Assembly (NCBI GenBank): GCA_030035585.1
Contig: CM057480.1
Span: forward strand, 4,891,001-4,955,000
Direction of reading: 5' to 3'
Length of the DNA: 64,000 nucleotides
From: Dugong dugon
Lineage: Eukaryota; Chordata; Mammalia; Sirenia; Dugongidae
Shown one piece after another: positions 54,418 through 64,000 of the stretch. Made by a program: the position numbers and the translations under genes. Under the pieces are notes generated by a model. That model had not been told where the DNA came from. It saw nothing but the letters and a program-made list of their open reading frames with translations, and searched no databases. Position 1 is the first letter of the stretch; each line of letters starts with the position of its first letter.

Positions 54418-57400
54418 GTCAGATAACTAGCAGATTTGTGACTCAAACTAGATCTCGCTGATTAAAGCATGCTATCTTTGAGGCGTTTGGTGAGATTGTG
54501 GTTCTAGAGTTAGGAAGTAGGAGCAGAGTACAGAAATAATCCACAACTATCAACCTCATCATACCATCGGAAGGATACAGGGCAAGATTAAAACATCACA
54601 AAGAGTAGAATGGGAAGAGAAGGGGCATCTGGAGCTGGCCCATTAGCTTTATCACCTATGTTTACTGTTTGGTTTCCCCTGAATTACCCCTCCGTGGTGT
54701 TAACAAATCTTTTCTGTTTTGATCTTCCTTCTCCTTAGTCACCCATTACAGCATTAATCAATATGACCTGGAAAATAAAATATAATTAGCACTACTCACC
54801 CTAATGATGACTTTATTAAATACACTGAATAATGCGAGTGATGCCATTTTTTCCCACCATGCCAGCCATTTGTCCTCTCCTATTCTCCTCCCCTCTACCA
54901 TGTCTAGGAATTTTTAAGCCATGGAGGGGGGGAAGCCTTACTGCTCAGTTAAGTGTCATTTGAGAGTTCTTTCTATTAAAATAAGAAAAATGAAAAAAAG
55001 GGGGAAACTATAAGTTATAAATGAAGCTCCTTTAGAACTCACATATATTTCTAGGCAGCAAAATGAAGTCATTAATCCAGGAAGACTTCATTTATCTCCC
55101 TTCTCTGTTGTCATCACATAAACACAAATTTTCTGTTACATTCCCAATACATTTGTTGGAAGAGGGGGGTGAGAGACGAATTAAATGAACACCCACTCAA
55201 TAATTCCTGACCTTTCCTTCAGCATGACAGTTTTATCAGTCAAGCAGAGAGATAATATGATGAGGATAAAAAGTTAATATTCTCTCCTGGTGAAAAAGAA
55301 ATCAATGACACTTTCACCCACAGCTTTATTGAAAAATGGATGATAATGGTCCAAGCACACCTACCAGAGTGAGCTGCTTGAAGCTACATTTAGCAAACTT
55401 CTAAGAAGATGAAATATAAGTGAAATTGTAGGGAGGCCCACAAAAGAGGTGAAGGAATATATATATATTTTAAAATAAATGCAATAAACCCATTTCCCCC
55501 AGCCTATGGAGGGGCAATGAAGTGCCATTTATGGAAAAGGAGAATGAAAACTGTAAATTGCTTTGGCTCGCTGCATTTCACAGCGAACATTCTTGTTCGG
55601 TGATCCTAACAGTTTTGACCCTTGGGGAAAACTTGCTCCAACTTCCGGACTGCAGCTATTAGACTGTGGAGAGAAGAAAAATGCAGTCACCTATAAAACT
55701 TTTATGACTGGTAACAACTGGTGCTTTTAAAATTATGTATATTTGCAAAGGATGTTTCTGGTCTTCAGGGGAAAGATTCAAGAACATTCTGCCTTTCTCC
55801 CGGCAAGGTGCCTACTTAATCTACCTCCAAGGAAGACCATTCATCTCATTGGTCAGAACAGAAAATACGGATCAGGCCCACATTCTTGAGTGAGTTATAA
55901 ATAAAACTGCATGGTAACATTTCCCTTGACACTTATAAATGTGTTTCAGTCTTTCAAAGGGGTGCACTCTGAGGTTGAGTCTGAGCTTTGAGGAGGAAAG
56001 TTATTCAGCAGAGCTTTCCATCACTTGTACTATTCCGGATTTCTAAGGGTCTGCATTGAGTTTGGCTCCAAAGATTCAGTAATATTAATTTAAAAATCAG
56101 ATTAATCTTACTGTCTGTTTTTTTGTTTGCTCAGGGAATTGGCTGAGCCAAAAAGGATTGAGATAGGTGTCAGCTCTCATTTCTTCATTAATTATAAACC
56201 TAGTCTGTCCGATCACTCTTCCTAAGCTTCTCATGCCTTCCTATTGGATATCTCTTTCAAGAGGGAGGAGTCCTTGGCCTCTGTTATCACCCCAGATTTA
56301 TGGGATTAGAAGTAGCCCAAAAGCTTGATCTTCAGTAAAGAGTATCCAAAAAGAAAGCTCAAAGGAGGCTCAAGAGCTTCTAGGCACACAGAAAGGTTTA
56401 ATTGCTATGCCATGCTCAGAACAGACTACATAATTTCTAAAGCCTGGTGAAAAACATAAAACAGCAAGGCCCCCTGTTCAAAAATTAATAAGAATTTCAA
56501 GATGGTTACAGCAGAACATGAACCCGACCGCTGGGCCCTTCCGAGTGCCAGGCATTGCGAGGCTGCACAGGTGCGATGCTATGAAGCATGGAGTAACAAG
56601 ACACGTGGCCTTGACCTTTGCCAACAAGTGTCCTTCAGAATGTGTGGGGTGAAATCTTTGCACTCACTGGAGAATTCTGAGCATGCCACTAACACCCCAC
56701 TGCTATAGGTTCTTTCTTCTGATAACCTAACGCTATGCTAATGGTCAACCAGAATTGAGACTGTCCTCTGGGAAGGGAAAATATCAGCAGATTATCACAA
56801 AACATGAGTACATCTTCAATAAGTAGAAACATCCTTCCCCCTGCGTGTATCCACCGGGGACCAGTGAAGTTTACACTGTAAGTCCTCCATAACTTCACGA
56901 ACTTCACTTCAATGTTGACTCCAGACTCTTTTGAAATGAGTCAGGACATGCCTTCTTCTGTGTTTACTGCATGGTCACAGTCTATACTAGGCCAAGAAAT
57001 AACCTTGTATTCCATTTTCTGTCTCAAATTTGATCTATGCTGTTCAGTCAAGTTCTCTGTATTATTATCTGCACATCAAAAAACCAAAAAATATCATTAA
57101 AATAAAATGCAATGGAGTTGCCACCATCTTATAACGTTTAGCACACTAAGGACCATATTGTTAGCAATTCAATCCATTATTCTGACAGAGAAAATTACAT
57201 CACACTATATGTACAGAGTACCTGCACCCTACTAACCTTATCCAAGTCAATCCTGAACCCACTCAGGTAACCAATCAGACTACCTGCCTCTTCTTTAGAA
57301 AGTACAGTCAGAGGCTTCTTCCTCTGAAACGAACACTGCTCCGTTAGCATCATGTAGAACGGTCTACTCCATCCCCATCTTCTACCCACTTCCAATGATC

Positions 57401-58140
57401 CAGTGAGTTATTATAACACCATAACATCCATCCTTGTCCACCCACTCACAGCCTAAATTTAAGGCCAGCACAAATGAGATTACTGCAGTATTTAGCAATC
57501 TAAACACAGATTTAAAAAATATAATTAACACTTCCTGAACCCTAATAGTGTTTCCAAAACATGAAGTATAATCTAGACCAGTATTTCCCAAAATATTCAA
57601 CGGAGTGCTAATATTTTTTTAATTCTTCCATGGAAAAAATAAGTTAGTGAACTGCAGAGTCGTCCTGAAATAAAAAGGCCTCTTTGCTGCAAACTTTTCA
57701 GTGCTGTCAAAAATAAGATTCATTATGAATCTCAAAGAAGGGACTTTTGCCTATCATATTTTCCAAGGCAATTTTTTCACCAGTTTCCCCAATACCTCAA
57801 TATACAAAATACCTGATCGTATCCCTCAATACCTGCTTTAGAAATGCTGACAGAGAAACACACTGGTGTCATCAGCCACAGAGCAGACATTCAATGTGGC
57901 CTAGGAAAAGGGAGTGTCAGAAAAGACTGGAGAGGAAAAAAAAAAAAAAAGACTTATTTAATGGTTCAGTTTTTACAAAGTCAAGTGTTTGCAGTTGTGC
58001 AATGTCCATCGCATATGGACTTAAAATCCATTAGGGAGAAACCTCCCATCAAATTGTAATTGAGACATGCTTCCTCCAGCAGACTGTCTTACATCTTGAA
58101 GAGTGGTATCTGAAGCATTCTTGTCTTTGTACAAAATCTG
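54418..58140. other. Largest repeat-poor stretch in the window
   Basis: For about 3.7 kb I recognise no SINE, RTE, LTR or LINE-1. Short frames (61-95 codons, such as 56478-56663 minus and 57747-58034 plus) have no domains, and I find no convincing exon. A small A run occurs near 57935. The lack of insertions in a window otherwise hit every 1-2 kb may be chance or constraint. Confidence 0.45.
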
Positions 58141-59865
58141 TTGCTGCTGTTAGGTGCCCTCGAGTTGGTTCCGACTCATAGCAACCTTGTGTACAACAGA
58201 ACAAAACACTACCTGGTCCTGTGCCATCCTCACAATTGTTGTTATGCTTGAGCCCATTGTTGCAGCCACTGTGTCAATCCATCTCCTTGAGGGTTGTCTT
58301 AGTTACCTAGTGCTGCTGTAACAGAAATACCACAAACAAACGGCTTCAACAAACAGAAGTTTATTCTCTCACAGTCTAGGAGGATAGAAGTCCAAATTAA
58401 GGGCATCAGCTACAGGGGAAGGCTTTCTTTGTCGGCTCTGGAGGAAGGTCCTTGTCATCAATCTTCCCCTGGACTAGGAGCTTCTCCAGGCCAAAATCCC
58501 AGGTTCAAAGGACATCCTCTGCTCCCAGCAATGCTTTCGTGGTGGCATAAACTCCCCGTCTCTCTGCTGGATTCTCTCTTTTATATTTCAAAATAGACTG
58601 GCTTAAGACACAATCTAATCTTGTAGATCTCATCGATATAACTGCTGCTAATCCATCTTATTAACATCATAGTGACAGGATTTACAATACATAGGAAAAT
58701 CACATCAGATGACAAAATGGTGGACAATCACACAATACTGGGAATCATGGCCCAGCCAAATTGATACACATATTTTTGGGGGACACAATTCAATCCATGA
58801 CAAGGGTCTTCCTCTTTTTCACTGACCATCTATTTTACGAAGCATGATGTCCTTCTCCAGGGACTGGTCCTTCCTAATAACATGTCCCAAGTATGTGAAA
58901 CAAAGTCTCGCCATCCTTGCTTTTAAGAAGTGTTCTGGCTGTACTTCTTCCAAGATAGATTTGTTCGTTCTTCTGGAAATCCATGGTATATTAAATATTC
59001 TTCACCAACATCATAATTTAAAGGCATCAATTCTTCTTCAGTCTTCCTTATTCACTGTCTAGCTTTTGCAAGCATATGAGACAATTGAAAACACGAAGGC
59101 TTGGGTCAGGCACACCTTAGTCTTCAAAGTCATATCTTTGCTTTTTAACACTTTCAAGAGGTCTTTTGCAGCAGATTTGCCCAGTGCAATGTGTCGTTTG
59201 ATTTCTTGACTGCTGCTTCCATGGGCGTTGATTGTGGATCCAAGTAAAATAAAATTTTTGACAATTTCAATCTTTTCTCCATTTATCATGATGTTTCTTA
59301 TTGGTCCAGTTGTGCAGATATTTGTTTTCTTTATGTTGAGGTGTAATCCATACTAAAAGCTGTAGTCTTTGATCTTCATCAGTAAGTGCTTCAAGTCTTC
59401 TTCACTTTCAACAAGCAAGATTGTGTCATCTGCATATTACTGGTTGTTAATAAGTCTTCCTCCAATCCTGATGCTGTGTTCCTCTTCATACAATCCAGCT
59501 TTTCAGATTATTTGCTCATCATACATATTGAATAAGTATGGTGAAGGATACAACCCTGATGCACACCTTTCCTGATTTTTAACCATGCAGTATCACCTTG
59601 TTCTGTTTGAACGACTGCTTCTTGGCCTATGTACAGGTTCCTCATGAACACAATTAAGTGTTCTGGAATTCTCATTCTTCAAAATGTTATCCATAATTTG
59701 TTATGATCTACCCAGCTGAATGCCTCTGCATAATCAATAAAACACAGGTAAATATCTTTCTGGTATTCTCTGCTTTCAGCCGAGATCCATCTGACATCAG
59801 CAATGATATCCCTCATTCCACATCCTCTTCTGAATCTGGATTGAATTTCTGGCAGCTTCTTGTTA
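58141..59865 (-). mobile_element. RTE LINE, antisense, split by an LTR
   Basis: 58141-58294 is the reversed 3' end ('ttgctgctgttaggtgccct', 'acaattgttgttatgcttga'). After the LTR, 58803-59865 continues with C-terminal and RT sequence: 59059-59289 encodes MINGEKIEIVKNFILLGST on the minus strand, and the Y-x-DD region lies near 59420-59440 but is damaged. It is 5'-truncated upstream of RT motif A ('ctgaatgcctctgcataatc' corresponds to it). Many stops; inactive. Confidence 0.93.
58295..58802 (-). mobile_element. Solo LTR inserted in RTE, perfect 5-bp target duplication
   Basis: TGTCTTAGTTACC...CAATCCATGACA, flanked by agggt at 58290-58294 and 58803-58807. On the minus strand it starts TGTCATGGATTGAATTGTG and ends AAGACA. 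Related to the LTRs at 3641 and 41005. No proviral interior, so recombination between two LTRs is the likely origin. Confidence 0.95.
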
Positions 59866-60179
59866 GATAACTAAATCTAATGGTTGATGACAATGTTACA
59901 TTTTAATTAAATATGGCTTATCTCTGGATTACAAAGAAGTTACAATACCTGAAAGTCAATTGATAAAAATTTAACACTCACCTATGATACACAAACTATC
60001 AGATACCTAGTAAATATACACGAATATCTTTAACTTAATAGTGGTCATAAACCCCAAATCTACATCAAGCAACATACTCAGTGGAGAAATTGTAGAGGTA
60101 CTCTCATTTAAGATTGCAAAACAAAGGTGACCTTATATACTGCCATGGTCTAACGTAACATTAGATATCTGAGTCAATG
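59866..60179. other. No recognised element
   Basis: A/T-rich; nothing named. Confidence 0.4.
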
Positions 60180-61165
60180 CTACAAAATCAAAAAAGATGG
60201 CTGAAGAGAAGATGTATAAAATTTGGAAAGAAAGAAATACAACTCTTATTATTAGCCAGTGATTTGATCTCCTACCAAGAAAACTGAAGACAGTAAACAC
60301 AGTATCAAAACCAACAGAAGAGTTCATTAACATTGCCAAGTGCAAGCTCAACTTATAACAAATATTCCTCTATGCCAACAAAAATTAACAAGAAAATAAG
60401 ATAGAAAACATGATACCATTTACAATAGAAACTAAAACCATAAAGAAAAATTGAAATAACATAAAAATATATAGAAACTCTTTAAAAATAATGAAGATTC
60501 AAATAAAAATACAAACAAGAGAGACCCAAGGGAAATTTCTGCATTGATGAAAATGATCTATATCTTGATTGGTATGGTCAATACCTAGGTTTATGCATTT
60601 GTCAAAACTCTTGGAATTACACATTTAAAATCTGTACTTTAAATTGTATGTAAATTATACCTCCATAAAAAATAAGGGGAAAATAGATATATTACACCTG
60701 TTTGTTTATCAAAGATTAGAAATGTAGATAATATGAAGACCTGGTGAAGATGTGAACAAGAACTCTCATATACTGTTAGGGTAATGTGAACTAACAGAGC
60801 TATTCTAAATATAATCCTAGAACAACTGGATGACTTTAAGCGTGTATATGTACTAACCCAGCTATCCCACACCTGGGCATATTTTTAGAGAATACTCTCA
60901 GAGATGTATAAGGAGACATGTACAGGTATGTTTATTATGATAGTATTATTTTCACAGAACACTGGAAGACACCTAGGTACCATCAACTGGAGAATGGAAA
61001 GATAAAATATAGTGAATTTATATTACAGAAAATCAGGAGTTAAAACAAAGACCAGCTATGTAGAGAGTAAGATGGATAGATCTTAAAAAAATTTAACTCA
61101 GTTAAATTTTAAAAAAGAAACGTGAACATGATTTATAACATGATACCAATAAATACTTTTAAGAC
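60180..61165 (+). mobile_element. Old LINE-1, sense (ORF2 part and 3' region)
   Basis: 'gtgcaagctcaacttataac' + 'aaatattcctctatgcc' and 'ccatttacaatagaaactaa' correspond to late ORF2. 'gaactctcatatactgttag', 'acccagctatcccacacctg' and 'accatcaactggagaatgga' belong to the 3' part. No frame survives. Confidence 0.85.
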
Positions 61166-63725
61166 AAACACAAAGCAATACTCATATTACTCGAGGTATA
61201 CATGCATATTTAAGGAGACATATCCAGCACATTGGAAGTCTTGCTCATAGTCAGAGTGAGGGTCAGGAATGAAGGGGAAATACCGGAGTGAAATAAACTC
61301 AAAGAGGGGCCTTATAGACAAATTATTTATAATATGCAGTGAACTAAGGAGAATGAGAAATGCTTCTCTAGGTGAATTCTAAAAATAGAGAGATAACAGA
61401 AAGGAACATTATCAAGTCAGGATATGTGTCCAATTTGTCCTAGATACCAACCTCATATCCTTTTCCATTATAACAGGACAATTTGCTAAAATAGTTAACA
61501 CTGTAGCATGGTTCCTAAAGCTGTCACCAGTTGACATCACTTTGGTTTAGCAAACATCTAAACATCTGCGTGTAGCTGTATTTTATAAGCCAGAACCAGG
61601 AGGGTCAGGACATTGCCATAGAATTATCACTGGGTTAGGAGCGGGAAGCACTGCCTTTAACTAATTGTCTTTTACAGCTCTGGGCAAGCCATTTAACCTT
61701 TGGAAAGTGATGAGGTTTGAAGAGATACTCTTCTAGCCTTTAGGCTCTAAAATCTTTTCATATCAAAAGTCCAATTAAGGATATAGATTAGGGTAGTGGC
61801 AATTGAGCAGGTAAGAAGTATATGGATTTAAGATATCCATAGGAGCTAGAAGCTACATGACTTGGGTATTAATTGTCTATAAAAAAGAAAGGACTAGAGG
61901 GATTAGGAATGATTCCCAGGCTTCTTGCTTGAGAATCTGGGTAGATTCATTCTATGGGATGGACAAGACTGGGAGAAGACAAGTTTAATGGGAATACCAA
62001 ATTGGTTCCTCGGAGCAGAAACATATCAAATCTAGTTTACATGCATGTTATAGAAACAAAGGACTCAAGAGGCTGTTACCCACACAATACAGCCCACCAT
62101 TAAACATGGTGCTCCACATTCCTCACACTGAACATGATGCTCCACCTCCAACATCCAACAATCCCACCTCTAGCTCCTCTGATGTAGGCAGACCAGGTTG
62201 CCCTTTGTCCTCTTTGTCTAGACTCCCCTTGTCTACTATTTATCATCTCAGTATAGTCAGGACTATACTCCCTACTATGTCAATGTCTATATTCCTGTCC
62301 ACTCAAGTCAATCATTTTCATCCCCCTGCCCACCAGTGCTATTTAATGTTAGTCTCGTTAAGGCTGTACCGCATTTCTCCAAGCTTCACTCATCTCCATG
62401 AGAAAATATCTAACTGACTCTCCAACAAGGTCTAAATTTCCAGATGCCTGGGGGAAGGGGCAGTCAGCAAAGTCCAAGATAATATTGCTAGACTGTTGAA
62501 GTAGATGAATCACACAGTTCTGAAGCTAAAAAATTTTTAATATGGCAGCCTCATAGTGGGAATGAGACATGATCATTTATATAGAATGTTACTACTTTGG
62601 GAAAATCACAATAACTACTGATACCCTTCTGAAAAATGACTTCTCTTGGGCAGAATAGTAACTGTAGTGGAACAGATCTTCAGCAGCAGTAAGTTCCTTA
62701 TTATAATAAGATCTCAACTTCAACTTTACAGCTAAGTCTCCTGGTTTGTTATTATACATGGGCCACTGAGCTAACGCCTGTCTTGCCCACAAGCCTGCCA
62801 CTAACTCAAACAGCATGACTTTTTTCCAACTTAAAACTAAAATCTAATTTGTTGTACAGTAGTTTCCTCTTCTTGTGATGGATTTCTTTCATTAAAAATG
62901 GTGCTTGTTGCGATAAAGTTCTCTGCGAAGCAAAACATCCAATTAGAGGTGTGTGATTCTGTGATACTGAAGGTTGCACTTCTTCATTTTCTTAAGTAGA
63001 TAAGAATCCTAACTGTAGTTAGCCTGATTTTAAGTGTGATCTCTTCTTCATGTGTATACAGTTAACACTGATTATTCAGCAGCTAAGTGTCGATAAATGA
63101 TTATTTACTTCTATATTATGAATTGAGCAGACTTGCAGACTTCTGAGCACATTCATTGATATGTGGCCAAAGACTGAACAGTGATTATAATCCCCAAGAC
63201 AGAAGAAAAAAGATGCATTGTTTAACAACGCTCCTGTTTATATCTCACTTGATAGCCCATGATTTGATTACAGGGCTTAGCATGTAAAAATAATGACAAA
63301 GCATGTAAACGTGAATGTAGAAGCTCTGGAAGACATGAATCCCTCGTAGACATGGGCCACAAATGCAGATGCCTTTGCTGAAATGCAGCCCTCATTTTCA
63401 CGAGGCGTCACTCATAATGCAGTTGTAGACCCTCCATATCCGTGGCCCTGAGAGGCAAGAGCGAGAACCAATGGCTGTGATGCACAGATCAGTGGACATG
63501 GATAGAGGATACCTGGTTACTAACCCTGGTTCTTCCCAAGGAGCTTTTAGCCTTAGGCAACAATTGAAACAATACAAAAGAATTTCTATAGATGAAAATA
63601 AAAGGGAGACTAATAGAGGAGATGAAGACATGACAATCCATTTTGCCTCCTTTAGGACCTAATCTAGGAATTCTCTTTTATTACCAAGAAATCTAACATT
63701 TCTCCTAATTTACAGTTTACCTCCC
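61166..63725. other. Mostly unrecognised
   Basis: 2.5 kb without a recognised SINE, RTE or LTR. Frames at 62106-62417 plus (103 codons, Pro/Ser-rich) and 63398-63631 minus have no domain. An old MIR/LINE trace may lie near 61660-61700 ('ctgggcaagccatttaacct'). Confidence 0.4.
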
Positions 63726-63739
63726 GTTCCCTATCAGCA

Positions 63740-63888
63740 GTAGTTAAGATCTTGGCTGCTCACCAAAAGGTCAGCAGTTTGAATCCACCAGCCGCTCCTT
63801 GGAAACTCTGTGGGGCAGTCCTTCTCTGTCTTATAGGGTCGCTATGAGTTGGAATCAACTGGACAGCAATGGTTTTGGCTTAGTTTGA
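63740..63888 (+). mobile_element. Afrotherian SINE, 5'-truncated, 14-bp target duplication
   Basis: Flanked by gttccctatcagca (63726-63739) and gttccccatcagca (63889-63902), one mismatch. It starts within the tRNA-like head ('gtagttaagatcttggctgc'), missing the first ~20 bp, so the A-box region is incomplete. Confidence 0.98.
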
Positions 63889-63902
63889 GTTCCCCATCAG
63901 CA

Positions 63903-64000
63903 CATGATTGCTCAGGTTTCTCCTAATTTGAAAACAAAAGCAACAAACAAACAAAAAATCCCTCCATTGATTCCTCAACCAACAACCTGAACTCTTGGGT
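63903..64000. other. Window edge, nothing recognised
   Basis: Short tail of A-rich sequence with AAAC-type repeats. Confidence 0.4.

Noticed and set aside
58844-59575. Plus-strand frames of 68-72 codons in the RTE
   Set aside because: They are antisense to the RTE reading frame.

Overview
The window is mammalian nuclear DNA, almost certainly from an afrotherian and most likely an elephant or close paenungulate relative. The diagnosis rests on repeats. More than twenty copies of a tRNA-headed SINE share a 3' module with an RTE-type (BovB-like) LINE, of which at least six fragments are present. This AfroSINE/RTE pairing is characteristic of Afrotheria. Ancient mammal-wide repeats (MIR, L2-like, old LINE-1, MER5-type hAT elements) fill the background. 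I found no host protein-coding exon, tRNA, rRNA or CRISPR. Nearly all open frames are short chance frames or decayed LINE reading frames, so the window is intergenic or deep intronic DNA.

Layout. 1-8.7 kb: old LINE remnants, MIRs, an LTR carrying a very long CT/TCTG microsatellite (3641-4403) and the first copy of a palindromic MITE-like element (4789-4997). 8.7-14.4 kb: a tRNA-Gly-like SINE built partly from RTE sequence, SINE fragments, and mostly plain sequence. 14.4-22.2 kb: a long decayed RTE copy (14397-16187), an old LINE-1 broken by SINEs (about 18.0-20.3 kb) and a second RTE 3' end (21324-22226). 22.2-34 kb: MER5 and MIR pieces, SINEs nested in MIRs, a dimeric LINE-1-tail insertion with an 18-bp target duplication, and a 42-bp minisatellite. 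35-42.8 kb: an RTE with its parts in opposite orientation, the second palindromic element, two LINE-1 tails with clean target duplications, and an LTR with a 70-bp internal duplication. 46-50 kb: an internally deleted RTE with the longest intact frame (308 codons), abutting a 2.5-kb antisense LINE-1 cut by two SINEs. 50-58 kb: MIRs, SINEs and the largest repeat-poor stretch (about 54.4-58.1 kb). 58.1-64 kb: an RTE split by a solo LTR with a perfect 5-bp duplication, an old LINE-1, and a final truncated SINE.

The elements form a parasitic hierarchy rather than cooperating genes. The RTE presumably supplied reverse transcriptase and endonuclease. The SINEs carry its 3' recognition module and were probably mobilised by it. 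Nested insertions give relative ages: SINEs interrupt MIR and LINE-1, and an LTR interrupts an RTE. I see no convincing new functional system. The best leads are the SINE that carries both RTE ends, T-run 3' tails on tRNA-headed SINEs, the palindromic MITE-like family, and the repeat-poor island. Family names come from recalled consensus sequences and not from a database search.
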